Source: Aureimonas sp. OT7
GTDB taxonomy: Bacteria > Pseudomonadota > Alphaproteobacteria > Rhizobiales > Rhizobiaceae
Reading direction: 5' to 3'
NCBI RefSeq assembly: GCF_014844055.1
Contig: NZ_CP062167.1
Coordinates: 2,185,501-2,249,500 of the forward strand
Length of the DNA: 64,000 nucleotides
Part shown: in pieces, positions 26,802 to 38,422 of the stretch
How the letters are laid out: each line of letters opens with the position of its first letter
Numbering within the stretch: the stretch's first letter is position 1
Made by a program: the position numbers and the translations under genes
The notes under the pieces: generated by a model
What the model was told of the DNA's origin: nothing
Databases searched by the model: none
What the model saw: the letters and a program-made list of their open reading frames with translations, nothing else

Positions 26802-26837
26802 AAACCCGGCTTCGCCTTTCAGCGAAGCCGGGTTTTT
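26802..26837. terminator. bidirectional rho-independent terminator
   Basis: AACCCGGCTTCGC and GCGAAGCCGGGTT form a long GC-rich stem around a CTTTCA loop, flanked by A and T runs on the two sides. It lies between convergent aspS and the secreted hypothetical gene and can serve both. Confidence 0.92.
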
Positions 26838-26850
26838 CACGTTACGGAGG

Positions 26851-28032
26851 TTACTGGTTTGCGGTGATGTCGAGCTTCAGAACTTCGGGCAGCGTCTGCG
26901 GAGCGCCCATTGCAGCCCCGATGACCTGGGTTGCCGGAACCGGTGTCTGCGGCGCGACGACGATGGACAGGTTCTCGGGGTTGGTGAGGTAAGCGGAGAC
27001 CGCGTCCTGCACCTTGGTCTGGAAGGCCGGGTTCTGGATATAGGTCAGCATCGACGGCAACATCGCCTGCAACTGCTGCACGAGCTGGTCGCGAGTCTGG
27101 CCGTTACGCTGCGCATAATGGTCCAACAGTTTGTTGGTCAGCGAATTGTCGGTGATCGCAAGTTTGGCATTGTTGAGATACAGCTGAGAAATGAGGCCCA
27201 GCATGGCCATGCCGGTGGAGTCGCTGCCCTCCGGGTTGGCCGCCATCTGCTGCTGCAGCTGGCTGAGCTGCTGGATGAAGGCCGGCGTATAACCCGTTAT
27301 GGTATATGCGAAATCCAGTTCCGCCGCGTCGTCCCAGACGACCTTGAGCGGATCGAGCTTCAACAGGCCATCGGCCGGGTTCCATTCTGCCTGTCCGCTC
27401 ATGCTGCCATGGATCTGCGGATAGCCGATGGCGGCCATGGTGCGGGCGCCCTCCGAGTCCGGCTCGACGGCGGTGTCGAAGCTGAACTGGCTGACCTCGA
27501 ACGTACCGGAGATTCCCCCGGCCGAGCCTTGCTCGCTCGTCAGCTCGGTGGTGCCGATGGTCAGCACGTCCTTGCCCTGATGCTGCATCGTGATGGCATC
27601 GAAGCCGGCACGGTCGATCTGGATGTTGCTGGGCAAGGCAGGGTCCGTCGCGGCGGCGGTGCCGGCAAGGCGCAGGCCCTCGACTTCCATGCCCGTTACC
27701 TGCAGGCGGCTGTCGCTTTCGGTGCGGTCGACGTCCCGCAGGCCGACGCGGTCGGCCGTGAAGCCTTGCTCGGCGGTGCCCTCGACATTCTCGAAGGTGA
27801 GATCGCCGAGCTCCAGCGACTCGCCTTCACTGGCGATCGACGCGCCCTGAAGGACGACATCGTCGCCGCTTTCCGAAACGCCCGTATACTCGAGCGCGAC
27901 GCCCTGGGGCGCCAGAAGGGTCTTCAGGCGCTCGGCGAAAGCCTCGCCATCCGCCGCGGCATGAGCCGCCGTCGAACTCATGAGTCCGACGATCAGGCCG
28001 GCCATAATGCCACGGGTGCGGAAATGCATCAT
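26851..28032 (-). CDS. secreted hypothetical protein, 393 residues
   Basis: A signal peptide (RTRGIMAGLIVGLMSSTAAHAA) is followed by a repetitive beta-rich protein: segments such as GDDVVLQGASIASEG, LELGDLTFENVEG and ADRVGLRDVD recur in a pattern like lipid-transfer or AsmA-like beta layers. A helical part rich in Gln and Leu follows (IQQLSQLQQQMAANPEG). The function is unknown. ATG at 28032 was chosen because GAGG lies nine bases upstream; an ATG at 28047 is also possible. It converges on aspS. Confidence 0.78.
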   Translation of the reverse strand: MMHFRTRGIMAGLIVGLMSSTAAHAAADGEAFAERLKTLLAPQGVALEYTGVSESGDDVVLQGASIASEGESLELGDLTFENVEGTAEQGFTADRVGLRDVDRTESDSRLQVTGMEVEGLRLAGTAAATDPALPSNIQIDRAGFDAITMQHQGKDVLTIGTTELTSEQGSAGGISGTFEVSQFSFDTAVEPDSEGARTMAAIGYPQIHGSMSGQAEWNPADGLLKLDPLKVVWDDAAELDFAYTITGYTPAFIQQLSQLQQQMAANPEGSDSTGMAMLGLISQLYLNNAKLAITDNSLTNKLLDHYAQRNGQTRDQLVQQLQAMLPSMLTYIQNPAFQTKVQDAVSAYLTNPENLSIVVAPQTPVPATQVIGAAMGAPQTLPEVLKLDITANQ

Positions 28033-28233
28033 CGATTGCAACCTCATCAAACGGCCGCCGCGTCGCCACGGTCCGGCAATATGCGTCGAATCTCGACATT
28101 CTGCCCGGTTTATGGCGCGGGCGCGACCGAAGGCAATCCATGGTGGCAGCAAAAAGCATCCTGGCCGCGCAAAGGTTTGGATAAGCTCTGTTCTTCGCTT
28201 GTTCTTTTCATGGCGGTCGGCTAGGTCGGAATC

Positions 28234-30486
28234 ATGGGCAAAAGCGTTGAACCGCCCGCCGGCGGCGGCGACATCGAACCGGTAGACCTGAAGACCGCGC
28301 TGGAAGAGCGCTATCTGGCCTATGCCTTGTCGACGATCATGGGGCGCGCCTTGCCCGATGTACGCGACGGGCTGAAGCCCGTGCACCGCCGCATCGTGCA
28401 CGCCATGCGCGTGCTGCGGCTGGATCCGGGCCAGGGCTACAAGAAGTGCGCGCGCATCGTGGGCGACGTGATGGGCAAGTTCCATCCGCACGGGGATGCT
28501 TCCATCTACGACGCGCTGGTGCGCCTGTCGCAGGATTTCGCCATCCGCTACCCGCTGATCGACGGGCAGGGCAATTTCGGCAATGTCGATGGCGATAGCG
28601 CAGCCGCCATGCGCTACACCGAAGCGCGGATGACGGATGTCGCGACGCTGCTTCTGCGCGGCATCGACGAGGATGCCGTGGATTTCCGCCCCACCTACAA
28701 CGAGGAGGACCAGGAGCCGGTCGTCCTGCCGGGTGCGTTTCCGAATCTGCTCGCCAACGGTGCGTCCGGAATAGCGGTGGGCATGGCCACGTCGATCCCG
28801 CCCCACAACGTGGCCGAGATCTGCGATGCGGCGCTGAAGCTCATCGAAACGCCCGACGCGCCGGTCGAGGCTCTCCTGCGTTTCGTGCAGGGGCCGGATT
28901 TTCCGACGGGCGGCGTCGTCGTGGAAGATGCGGCCGCCATCCGGGAGGCGTATGCCACCGGCCGGGGCTCTTTCCGGGTGCGCGCCCGCTGGGACAAGGA
29001 AGACACCGGGCGTGGCTCCTATGTCGTGGTCGTCACGCAGATACCGTACATGGTGCAGAAATCGCGGCTGATCGAAAAGATCGCCGACCTTCTGACCGCC
29101 CGCAAGCTGCCGTTGCTGGCCGATGTGCGGGATGAATCCGCCGAGGACGTGCGCATCGTGCTCGAGCCGCGCTCGCGCACCGTCGACCCGGAACTGCTGA
29201 TGGAATCCCTGTTCCGCCTGACGGACCTGGAAAGCCGCATCCCGCTGAACATGAACGTCCTGTCCGGCGGCAAGATACCCCGGGTCATGTCGCTGCGCGA
29301 CGTGCTGGTGGAATGGCTGGCCCATCGACGCGAAGTGCTGCAGCGGCGCACGGCGTTCCGCCTGGGGCAGATCGCCCGCAGGCTCGAGATCGTGTCCGGC
29401 TATCTGGTCGTCTTCCTGAACATCGACGAGGTGATACGGATCATCCGCGAGGAGGACGATCCGAAGGCCGAGTTGATGCGCACCTTCGAGTTGACGGATG
29501 TCCAGGCCGAAGCCGTCCTGAACCTTCGCCTGCGGTCTTTGCGCAAGCTGGAGGAGATGGAGCTGCGGCGCGAGTTCGATGCGCTGAGCGAGGAGAAGGC
29601 GCGCAAGGAAGCGTTGATGGCATCCGCCGAGCTGCAATGGTCGGCCATCGGCGAGGAGATCCGCGAGGTTCGCGAGACCTTCTCCAAGAAGACGGCGATC
29701 GGGCGCCGGCGCACCCTGTTCGCCGAGGCGCCGAGCCATGATGCGGACGTGATCGCCGAAGCGATGATCGAGCGCGAGCCGGTGACCATCGTCCTGTCGC
29801 AGAAGGGGTTCCTGCGGGCGATGCGCGGCCACATGGCTGACACGTCCAGCTTGACCTTCCGCGAGGGCGACAAGCTCAAGATGGCGTTTGCCGCCCATAC
29901 GACCGACAAGCTCGTCTTCCTGTCCACCAACGGGCGGGCCTTCACGCTGGCGGCCGACAAGCTGCCGGGCGGCCGGGGCCATGGCGACCCGATCCGGCTG
30001 GCCATCGAACTGGAAGACGATCAGGACATCGTCACCGGTTTCGTCGCCAATCCGGCCGCGCGCCGGCTGATCGTCGCCAATGACGGTAATGGTTTTATCG
30101 TGGGTGAGGGCGACCTCGTCTCCGGTATGCGACGCGGCAAGCAGATCCTGAACGTCACCGCAAAGGGGCGGCTGGCGCTGGCCGTACCCGTGGACGGCGA
30201 CAGCGTCGCCGTTGTCGGCGAAAACCGCAAGCTGCTGGTGTTTCCGCTGTCGCAGGTGCCCGAAATGTCGCGCGGCAAGGGCGTGCGCCTGCAACGCTAC
30301 AAGGATGGCGGCCTTGCCGACGCGAAGGTGTTCCGGATGGCGGACGGGCTGACATGGACCGATGGCGGCGGCCGCCTCTTCGTGCGCGGCGAGGCCGAGC
30401 TGCTGGAATGGCGTGGCGACCGCGCGCAGGCCGGGCGGCTGGTGCCCAAAGGCTTTCCGAAGAGCGGTCGCTTCTCCGGTAGTTGA
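28234..30486 (+). CDS. parC: DNA topoisomerase IV subunit A
   Basis: The 750-residue subunit cuts and rejoins DNA to decatenate daughter chromosomes. Motifs include [33 protein letters not shown], the catalytic tyrosine in [11 protein letters not shown], and [14 protein letters not shown]. The short beta-propeller C-terminus and length fit ParC rather than GyrA. It is divergent from the secreted hypothetical gene, and the alcohol dehydrogenase follows by 56 bases. Confidence 0.95.
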   Translation: MGKSVEPPAGGGDIEPVDLKTALEERYLAYALSTIMGRALPDVRDGLKPVHRRIVHAMRVLRLDPGQGYKKCARIVGDVMGKFHPHGDASIYDALVRLSQDFAIRYPLIDGQGNFGNVDGDSAAAMRYTEARMTDVATLLLRGIDEDAVDFRPTYNEEDQEPVVLPGAFPNLLANGASGIAVGMATSIPPHNVAEICDAALKLIETPDAPVEALLRFVQGPDFPTGGVVVEDAAAIREAYATGRGSFRVRARWDKEDTGRGSYVVVVTQIPYMVQKSRLIEKIADLLTARKLPLLADVRDESAEDVRIVLEPRSRTVDPELLMESLFRLTDLESRIPLNMNVLSGGKIPRVMSLRDVLVEWLAHRREVLQRRTAFRLGQIARRLEIVSGYLVVFLNIDEVIRIIREEDDPKAELMRTFELTDVQAEAVLNLRLRSLRKLEEMELRREFDALSEEKARKEALMASAELQWSAIGEEIREVRETFSKKTAIGRRRTLFAEAPSHDADVIAEAMIEREPVTIVLSQKGFLRAMRGHMADTSSLTFREGDKLKMAFAAHTTDKLVFLSTNGRAFTLAADKLPGGRGHGDPIRLAIELEDDQDIVTGFVANPAARRLIVANDGNGFIVGEGDLVSGMRRGKQILNVTAKGRLALAVPVDGDSVAVVGENRKLLVFPLSQVPEMSRGKGVRLQRYKDGGLADAKVFRMADGLTWTDGGGRLFVRGEAELLEWRGDRAQAGRLVPKGFPKSGRFSGS

Positions 30487-30542
30487 CGGATCTTCGAGGC
30501 GGCCCTGCGCAATCCAATGAGCCAACCGAGGGAGGAAACCGG

Positions 30543-31679
30543 ATGGCCCTGATCAATTACCTGACGCAGATCCAGTTTGCGGAGGGCGCCGTAAGCCTGT
30601 TGGCGCAGGAGCTCACGGCATTGGGGATCGAGCGGCCGCTTGTCGTGACGGACCGGGGCGTGCGGCAGGCAGGCCTGCTGGACAAGGCGCTTGCCAGCCT
30701 TGCCGGTAAGACTGCCGAAATCTTCGACGAAACGCCCGGCAACCCGACAGAGGCCGCTGTCAGGGCAGCCGCCACCGCCTACCTCGACGCCGGGGCCGAC
30801 GGCATCGTCGCCATTGGCGGCGGCTCGGCCATCGACCTTGCAAAGGGTGTTGCCATAGCCGCCACCCATGATGGCCCGCTGAAGGATTATGCCGTGATCG
30901 CCGGCGGCGCGGCGCGCATCACGGCGCGCACCGCGCCGGTTGTGGCGGTGCCGACGACGGCGGGCACCGGCAGCGAAGTGGGGCGGGGCGCGATCATCAT
31001 CCTCGACGATGGGCGCAAGGTGGGGCTGCTGTCGCCATACCTCATCCCGCGCCGTGCCATCTGCGATCCGGAGTTGACGGTTACGCTTCCGGCGGGACTG
31101 ACGGCGGCGACGGGCATGGATGCCCTGTCGCATTGCGTGGAAACCTATTTGTCGGCAGCGTTCAACCCACCGGCCGACGGCATCGCACTGGAGGGGCTGC
31201 GGCTGGGCTATGGCGCCATCGTCCGCGCGACCGAGTCCCCGCAGGACCGCGCCGCCCGGCGCGACATGATGGCCGCCTCGATGATGGGGGCCATGGCCTT
31301 CCAGAAGGGGCTCGGCTGCGTCCACAGCCTCAGCCATGCGCTGGGCGGGTTGAACCCGAAGCTGCACCACGGCACGCTGAACGCGATCTTCCTGCCCGCC
31401 GTGCTGGCCTTCAACCGCGGTGCCGACAGCGTGAGAGCCGATGGCAAGTTTGCGCGGCTGGCGGCCGTCATGGGCCTTCCGGACGACGATGCCGTCACTC
31501 CGGCTTTCGCGGCCTTGTCGGCGCGCCTTGGCCTGCCGACCGGCCTGTCGCAGCTGGGCGTTGGCCCCGACATGTTCGATGCGATTACGGATGGTGCCTT
31601 GAAGGATCATACGCACCAGACCAACCCGCGCGAGGCAAGCCGGGAAGACTATCTCGACATGCTGCGGGCGTCGGCCTGA
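30543..31679 (+). CDS. iron-containing alcohol dehydrogenase
   Basis: This 378-residue type III dehydrogenase shows the NAD-binding GGGSAIDLAKG, the PTTAGTGSEV motif, and metal-binding histidines in MDALSHCVE, CVHSLSHALGG and PKLHHGTLNA. Substrate is uncertain; relatives act on primary alcohols, maleylacetate or 4-hydroxybutyrate. A strong GAGGGAGGAAA binding site supports the ATG at 30543. It converges with bpt four bases away. Confidence 0.92.
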   Translation: MALINYLTQIQFAEGAVSLLAQELTALGIERPLVVTDRGVRQAGLLDKALASLAGKTAEIFDETPGNPTEAAVRAAATAYLDAGADGIVAIGGGSAIDLAKGVAIAATHDGPLKDYAVIAGGAARITARTAPVVAVPTTAGTGSEVGRGAIIILDDGRKVGLLSPYLIPRRAICDPELTVTLPAGLTAATGMDALSHCVETYLSAAFNPPADGIALEGLRLGYGAIVRATESPQDRAARRDMMAASMMGAMAFQKGLGCVHSLSHALGGLNPKLHHGTLNAIFLPAVLAFNRGADSVRADGKFARLAAVMGLPDDDAVTPAFAALSARLGLPTGLSQLGVGPDMFDAITDGALKDHTHQTNPREASREDYLDMLRASA

Positions 31680-31683
31680 CGCC

Positions 31684-32442
31684 CTACGCCTCGGGCGGCA
31701 TATACCGTTCCCAGCCGGCGGGGCGCAGATGCTCCTGCGGCTGGAAGCGGATCTTGTAGCCCATCTTCTCGGAGCCCTCGACCCAGTAGCCGAGATAGAC
31801 ATAGGGAAGGCCCAGGGCGCGGGCGCGCTCGACATGATCGACGATCATGTAGGTTCCGAGGCTGCGGTCGATCTCGGCGGGCTCGTAGAAGGAATATACC
31901 ATCGACAGGCCATCGGCCATCACGTCGGTCAGCGCCACGCCCACCAGCGCGCCGTCGGAAGAGCGCGAAAAGGCCGAATCCGGCCCACGCCGGCGATACT
32001 GGATCAGCTGGGTGTCCACCTGGCTGTCCTCGATCATCATCGAATAGTCCAGCACCGACATTTCCGACATGCCGCCCTGGGCATGGCGCGTATCCAGGTA
32101 GCGGCGGAACAGCGAATACTGTTCGCTGCTGGCCGAGGCGGAATCCATCCGGCCGATGAGATCCCGGTTGTTTCGCATCACGCGGCGCATGGATTGGGTG
32201 GGGCGAAACTCGTCCACCAGGATCCGAACGGAAATGCAGGCGCGGCACCGCTCGCAGGCGGGCCGATAGGCGATATTCTGGCTGCGCCGGAAACCGCCCT
32301 GCGTCAACAGGTCGAGCAACTCTCCGGCGCGCGTGCCGACGAGATGCGTGAAGACCTTGCGTTCGAGTTGACCGGGCAGATACGGGCAAACGGATGGGGA
32401 CGTCAGGAAGAACTGCGGCGTTTGCGGATGATGCGCTGTCAT
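31684..32442 (-). CDS. bpt: aspartate/glutamate leucyltransferase (Bpt)
   Basis: The 252-residue aminoacyl-tRNA-protein transferase carries the cysteine cluster [11 protein letters not shown] and the C-terminal [17 protein letters not shown] and FQPQE segments. Bpt adds leucine to proteins with N-terminal Asp or Glu and feeds the ClpAP N-end rule pathway. Length is normal. It is followed on the same strand by none and preceded by an RDD membrane gene and hemB, as in many alphaproteobacteria. Confidence 0.93.
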   Translation of the reverse strand: MTAHHPQTPQFFLTSPSVCPYLPGQLERKVFTHLVGTRAGELLDLLTQGGFRRSQNIAYRPACERCRACISVRILVDEFRPTQSMRRVMRNNRDLIGRMDSASASSEQYSLFRRYLDTRHAQGGMSEMSVLDYSMMIEDSQVDTQLIQYRRRGPDSAFSRSSDGALVGVALTDVMADGLSMVYSFYEPAEIDRSLGTYMIVDHVERARALGLPYVYLGYWVEGSEKMGYKIRFQPQEHLRPAGWERYMPPEA

Positions 32443-32545
32443 CTCTCACCGAACCGATACCGGACGCCGAATGCGCCGGTTACCTGCTGCATCTTACTCG
32501 AAGCGGGCGCGTAGGGAAGTGGCGCGTCGGACACGCGGCGAACAA

Positions 32546-33031
32546 TCAGTGATTTCTGACGACGACCGTGCCAAGCAGGTAATCGTGCAGCAGTTCCTTG
32601 TGCCGGGTGAACAGCGAAACCAGCAGCACGAGCGGTGTCAGAAGCGAAACGCTGGCCCAGAACAGCACGCCGTGCAGAACGGCCAGGACGGGGTCCACCG
32701 GCAGGCCGTCGAGCCGCGACACGCGGATATCGAACAGGCGCATGCCAAGCGTCGCCTGGGCACGTCCGCCCATCGTGAACCCGATGTAGAGGATGGCGAT
32801 CAACGGCAGCATCACGGCGTAGAGCGCCCAGCCGAGGCCGAGCGTCAGCAGCCCAAGGATGGCGACGACGATTGCTGCCGGCACGGCCAGCGCCAGCACG
32901 ATCGCGTAGTCGACGAGAAAGGCGAAGATGCGCCGGGTGCGCACGCCGCGATAGGCCCGAACGTCGTTGACGATCGCCTGGTTGGCATTCACTTCGGCGG
33001 TCTGGCTCATGAGCGGTCTCGTTTCTTTCAT
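32546..33031 (-). CDS. RDD family membrane protein
   Basis: The 161-residue protein has the RDD signature (RRIFAFLVDYAIVLALAV), three hydrophobic helices (VPAAIVVAILGLL, WALYAVMLPLIAILYIGF, LAVLHGVLFWASVSLL) and the arginine-containing ATLGMRLFDIRV segment. Function is not defined; some RDD proteins are Na+/H+ antiporters. ATG at 33031 follows AGGAG at ideal spacing. It lies between bpt and hemB on the same strand. Confidence 0.85.
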   Translation of the reverse strand: MKETRPLMSQTAEVNANQAIVNDVRAYRGVRTRRIFAFLVDYAIVLALAVPAAIVVAILGLLTLGLGWALYAVMLPLIAILYIGFTMGGRAQATLGMRLFDIRVSRLDGLPVDPVLAVLHGVLFWASVSLLTPLVLLVSLFTRHKELLHDYLLGTVVVRNH

Positions 33032-33078
33032 CGCTGTCACTCCTGGCAGATGGTCCCGCCGCACGCCGTGCGCAAGGC

Positions 33079-34101
33079 TCAGGCCATCGCCGCCGCCGCC
33101 CGTGGTGCGAAATAAGTGAGGATTCCGGCCGCCCCGGCCCGCTTATAGGCCGTCAGAACCTCCATCATGGCGGCATCGCCGTCCAGCCAGCCACGTTCGG
33201 CCGAGGCCATCATCATCGAGTACTCGCCCGATGTCTGGTAGGCGAAGCACGGTATGTTGAACTCCTGCACAAGGCGCGTCAGCACGTCGAGATAGGGCAG
33301 GCCCGGCTTCACCATGATCATGTCGGCGCCTTCGTCGATGTCCTGGGCGGCCTCGCGCAGGGCCTCGGCGCAATTGCCCATATCCATCTGGTAGGTGCGC
33401 TTGTCGCCTTTCAGGACGCCGGACGAGCCGACCGCATCGCGGAACGTGGAGTAGAACACCGACGCGTACTTGGCGGCATAGGACATGATCATCGTGTCCT
33501 GCAGCCCGCTATCGTCCAGCGCCTGCCGGATCAGCGCAACCCGCCCGTCCATCATGTCGGACGGGCCGACGATGTCGCAGCCGGCCTCGGCCTGCACGAT
33601 CGCCTGCCGGCACAGCACCTCGACCGAGCGGTCGTTGTCGATCCGTCCATTGTGCACGATGCCGTCATGGCCATGGCTCGTATAGGGGTCCAGCGCGACA
33701 TCGCACAGGATGCCGACTTCCGGCACGGCCGCCTTGATGGCCCGCGTGGCGCGGCAGACGAGGTTGTCCGGGTTCAGCGCCTCGCTGCCCGTTTCGTCGC
33801 GGCAACCCCCTTCATTGAAGGGGAAAAGGGCCAGCACCGGAATGCCGAGATCGCGCGCTCTGCGCGCGGCCTCCACCGCCCCGGCCACGCTGTGGCGGTG
33901 CACGCCCGGCATCGAGGCGACGGGCTCCGGCCCACCGTCGCCGTCCCGGACGAAGATCGGCCAGATCAGGTCCGCCGGTGCAAGCCGCGTCTCGCGGACC
34001 AGGCGGCGCGACCATTCGTTCTGGCGAAGCCGTCGCAGGCGCCGGCCGCCGGTGGCTGCGTCTACGGCGCGTGTGATGTCGCGATGCTCTCGGCCGGTCA
34101 T
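33079..34101 (-). CDS. hemB: delta-aminolevulinic acid dehydratase
   Basis: The 340-residue porphobilinogen synthase of the heme pathway has two catalytic lysines (SYAAKYASVFY and IMVKPGLPYLDV). The metal-site segment reads GCRDETGSEALNPDNLVCRA, where the zinc enzyme has clustered cysteines; this is the magnesium-dependent type typical of rhizobia. The substrate-binding FREAD region and PSDMMDGRV are present. It is divergent from the DUF6163-like gene. Confidence 0.95.
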   Translation of the reverse strand: MTGREHRDITRAVDAATGGRRLRRLRQNEWSRRLVRETRLAPADLIWPIFVRDGDGGPEPVASMPGVHRHSVAGAVEAARRARDLGIPVLALFPFNEGGCRDETGSEALNPDNLVCRATRAIKAAVPEVGILCDVALDPYTSHGHDGIVHNGRIDNDRSVEVLCRQAIVQAEAGCDIVGPSDMMDGRVALIRQALDDSGLQDTMIMSYAAKYASVFYSTFRDAVGSSGVLKGDKRTYQMDMGNCAEALREAAQDIDEGADMIMVKPGLPYLDVLTRLVQEFNIPCFAYQTSGEYSMMMASAERGWLDGDAAMMEVLTAYKRAGAAGILTYFAPRAAAAMA

Positions 34102-34232
34102 GCGGTAACCCTCTCGAACTCTGGCGGCGTTCTAGAACACAGGGGCGCAAATTGGAACCATTCCGCGATGTCCGGGCGCGATGCACCCGTTTGCACCTTC
34201 ACAAGCGTCGCCGGTACGCGCACAATCGCGCC

Positions 34233-34685
34233 ATGAAGCGTTCGACTCCCCAAGAGAATCCGTCCAGTAACCTGATCCGTCGCTTAAGCATATTCGTATA
34301 TCGAATTGTCGCGATTGCGTTTTTTGGTGCCGGCGCATACTACTGGGTACGCTTGGCCGGTGTGTATGACGCACCGATGTGGCGTTTCGACCTGATGCCA
34401 CTGGGCTGGCGCATGGCGGCCTGCACCTTCGCCGTGCTTTACCCGTTCGCCGGGCTGGGCCTCTGGCTTGCCGGGTCCTGGGGCGCCGTCCTGTGGGGCC
34501 TCGTGGCCTTGATCGAGGCGGGGCTGGTCATCGGCCGCCCCATTGAGTTTTCCGTCAACTGGCCGATCGCCGTCGCGCATGGCGTCGGGCTTTCGCTTAT
34601 CCTGTTGCTCCGGGTCGCCGATATCGTGGCCAGCCGCGCCCGGTCGCGCGTCGCGCGCGGCGGGGCCGCCCCGGCGCATTCGTAA
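34233..34685 (+). CDS. DUF6163-like membrane protein
   Basis: The 150-residue protein has four hydrophobic helices (IVAIAFFGAGAYYWVRLAGV, RMAACTFAVLYPFAGLGLWLAG, AVLWGLVALIEAGLVIG, WPIAVAHGVGLSLILLL) and the GVYDAPMWRFDLMP loop seen in Hyphomicrobiales proteins annotated DUF6163. Function is unknown. It lies immediately before ldtR, a conserved neighbour in this order, and the ATG at 34233 fits. Confidence 0.75.
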   Translation: MKRSTPQENPSSNLIRRLSIFVYRIVAIAFFGAGAYYWVRLAGVYDAPMWRFDLMPLGWRMAACTFAVLYPFAGLGLWLAGSWGAVLWGLVALIEAGLVIGRPIEFSVNWPIAVAHGVGLSLILLLRVADIVASRARSRVARGGAAPAHS

Positions 34686-34833
34686 ACGCCTTGTTAAGCC
34701 CGATTGCGTCGGAATGGGTATTTAACGTTTCATTGACTCTGCCCGTTAAGGGGCCGTTTAGGCGCCCCGCGCGAGGCTCCGGGCCATCGTGCCGCCATGT
34801 GCGGCCACCTGTACAAGGACCGGAGCACCATTC

Positions 34834-35358
34834 ATGAATAACCAGAGGAACGCCCAGGCAGCGGCGGCCCAAAGGGAGGGAGCGTCGGAGGACGATGCTC
34901 CGCTGAAGACGCTCTACCTCGAAACGCTGCAACTGGTGGAGCGGCTGCACCGGCGTCTGCTGGATGTCGTCAAGGACGAGTTCGACCGCGCCGGACGCAC
35001 CGATATCAATGCGGTGCAGGCCCTCCTGCTGTTCAATATCGGGGATAGCATCCTGACCGCGGGGGAACTGCGCTCACGCGGGTTCTATCTGGGGTCGAAT
35101 GTCTCCTACAATCTGAAAAAGCTGGTGGAACTCGGCTTCATCGACCATCAGAAATCGGCCAGCGACAAGCGCGCCGTGCGCATTTCGCTGACGCCCGAGG
35201 GGCTGGCGATTGCTGAAACCGTCGCCGAACTATACGATCGGCATATCGTGTCCATCGACAAGGTGGGCGGCCTCGGCGAGCAGGAATTCCAGAAGATGAA
35301 CCGGTCCCTGCAACGGCTCGACCGGTTCTGGAACGATACCATCATGTATCGCCTGTAA
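34834..35358 (+). CDS. ldtR: MarR family regulator, LdtR-like
   Basis: The 174-residue protein has the winged-helix region TDINAVQALLLFNIGDSILTAGELRSRGFYLGSNVSYNLKKLVELGFIDHQKSASDKRAVRISLT and a helical dimer end. It resembles LdtR of Liberibacter and rhizobia, which controls the L,D-transpeptidase gene ldtP next to it, stress tolerance and motility. The order ldtR then ldtP, with a 247-base gap carrying a palindrome, matches that role. Confidence 0.88.
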   Translation: MNNQRNAQAAAAQREGASEDDAPLKTLYLETLQLVERLHRRLLDVVKDEFDRAGRTDINAVQALLLFNIGDSILTAGELRSRGFYLGSNVSYNLKKLVELGFIDHQKSASDKRAVRISLTPEGLAIAETVAELYDRHIVSIDKVGGLGEQEFQKMNRSLQRLDRFWNDTIMYRL

Positions 35359-35543
35359 CGCGCGGATTTCCCAGGGTGGTATCGGGGCGCTGTGACACTT
35401 CTGTCGCAGCGCCTTGCCCGACATCGGCAAATGTGGCGGACAACGACGGATTCCCTTTCCGTTTCCACGGTTTGGCCATATTGCCATGGCTTCCAGAGAA
35501 ATTCTTGCGGCAAGGGCTCAGCCTGCCGGATTTCCAATTGATT

Positions 35544-35559
35544 TACCATACGCATGGTA
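35544..35559. promoter_or_regulatory. palindrome upstream of ldtP
   Basis: TACCATACGCATGGTA is a perfect six-base inverted repeat around ACGC, 47 bases before the ldtP start. It is a candidate operator for LdtR or another dimeric regulator; I could not compare it with a measured LdtR site. Confidence 0.45.
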
Positions 35560-35605
35560 GGGATTTCGGCTCAAAGGCCGGTTCAGGTTGCAGGGGGTGC
35601 TCATC

Positions 35606-36934
35606 ATGGATGCGATTTCCAGGTTCGGACGCGCAAGATTAACGCGTCGCAATGTCGTTGCCGGTGCGGCGACGGTTGCGGGGCTTGCCGCAATTCCGGG
35701 CTCGGCGCTGGCCCAGTCGGCCTTGCAGGACGTGCTGATGGCGCCCAACCGCGGCGGCTGGAACGACCAGTTCGATACGCGGTCGGCCAACGTCGCCTCC
35801 GTGCGGTCCAACCAGCCGGTCTTTTCGCCCAATACCGCGGCTGCCATGCAGCAGGCCATTGCCGCCTACAACCAGATTTCGATGGCCGGCGGCTGGCCGA
35901 TGGTGCCGGAAGGCCAGGTTTTGAAGCTGGGCGTCGAGCATCCCTCCGTCATGGCCCTGCGCGAGCGCCTGGCCATCTCGGGCGATCTGCCGCGCTCCGC
36001 CGGCCAGTCCGCCTCGTTCGATACCTACGTGGACGCGGCGGTCAAGCGCTTCCAGTCGCGGCACGGCCTGCCGGCCGACGGCGTCGTTTCCGAGCATACG
36101 TTCAAGGCCATGAACGTGCCGACCAGCGTGCGCCTCAGCCAGCTTCAGGTGAACCTGCAGCGCCTGCAGGCCGAAAGCTACGACGCCCCGCGCTTCGTCA
36201 TGGTGAACATCCCGGCGGCGTCGATCGAGGCGGTCGAGGGTGGCCGCGTCGTGCAGCGCCATACCGCGGTGGTCGGCAAGATCGACCGGCAGACCCCGCT
36301 TTTGAAGTCGCGGATCACCAATCTCAACATGAATCCGTACTGGCATGCGCCGACCTCCATCGTGCGCAAGGACATCATTCCGCTGATGCGGAAGGACCCG
36401 ACCTACCTGGAGCGGAACGACATCTTCATCTATGCGAGCGATGGCAGCGTCATTCCGCCGTCGCAGATCGACTGGAACACGGAAGAGGCGACCCGCTATC
36501 TCTTCCGGCAGAATCCGGGCAAGAACAACGCGATGTCCTCGGTGAAGATCAACTTCCCGAACCAGCATTCCGTCTACATGCACGATACCCCGCAGCAGAG
36601 TGTGTTCTCGCAGCTCATGCGCTTCGAATCATCGGGCTGCGTACGCGTGCAGAACGTCCGCGACCTTATCGTCTGGCTGGCCAAGAACACGCCCGGCTGG
36701 GACCGCGCCACGATGGAGCAGGTCATCGCGCGGCGCGAGCGCAAGGACGTCAACCTCGTCGATCCCGTGCCGCTGACCTTCACCTACCTCACCGCCTGGG
36801 CGACCGACCCGACGGTCGTTCAGTTCCGCGACGACATCTACCGCCGCGACGGCTCCGAGCAGCTGGCCATGTCGGACGTGCGCCCGGTGGCATACCAGCC
36901 GGGCGAGCAGGTGGCCACGGGCATCAGCTACTGA
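35606..36934 (+). CDS. ldtP: L,D-transpeptidase family protein, LdtP-like
   Basis: The 442-residue protein has a twin-arginine-like N-terminus (LTRRNVVAGAATVAGLAAIPGSALA), a peptidoglycan-binding segment (VDAAVKRFQSRHGLPADGVVSEHTFKAMN) and a YkuD catalytic domain with FESSGCVRV as the active cysteine motif and the preceding HDTP. It cross-links peptidoglycan in the periplasm. The start at ATG 35606 follows a GGGGG binding site. A terminator follows. Confidence 0.92.
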   Translation: MDAISRFGRARLTRRNVVAGAATVAGLAAIPGSALAQSALQDVLMAPNRGGWNDQFDTRSANVASVRSNQPVFSPNTAAAMQQAIAAYNQISMAGGWPMVPEGQVLKLGVEHPSVMALRERLAISGDLPRSAGQSASFDTYVDAAVKRFQSRHGLPADGVVSEHTFKAMNVPTSVRLSQLQVNLQRLQAESYDAPRFVMVNIPAASIEAVEGGRVVQRHTAVVGKIDRQTPLLKSRITNLNMNPYWHAPTSIVRKDIIPLMRKDPTYLERNDIFIYASDGSVIPPSQIDWNTEEATRYLFRQNPGKNNAMSSVKINFPNQHSVYMHDTPQQSVFSQLMRFESSGCVRVQNVRDLIVWLAKNTPGWDRATMEQVIARRERKDVNLVDPVPLTFTYLTAWATDPTVVQFRDDIYRRDGSEQLAMSDVRPVAYQPGEQVATGISY

Positions 36935-36956
36935 CCGGGCGCCGCTCGGGATCGAA

Positions 36957-36988
36957 AGAAGCCGGCGGCGCACAGCTGCCGGCTTTTG
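36957..36988 (+). terminator. rho-independent terminator after ldtP
   Basis: AAGCCGGC and GCCGGCTT pair across an eleven-base loop, followed by TTTTG, 23 bases after the ldtP stop. Confidence 0.75.
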
Positions 36989-37099
36989 TCGTTTGGGCAC
37001 CGGATAGATTTGGTGGCGTGCGTTAACCGTCCATGATAGACGCCACCCCATCGCCGCAGGGCAAAGGCAGCCCCGGCCGGTCAAATCGGAGCATCAGGA

Positions 37100-38419
<1,320 letters not shown>

Positions 38420-38422
38420 TCC

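Noticed and set aside
26851..30525. A 1224-codon open frame on the minus strand
   Set aside because: Beyond 28032 it is the antisense of parC in high-GC DNA. Only the signal-peptide protein at 26851-28032 is supported.
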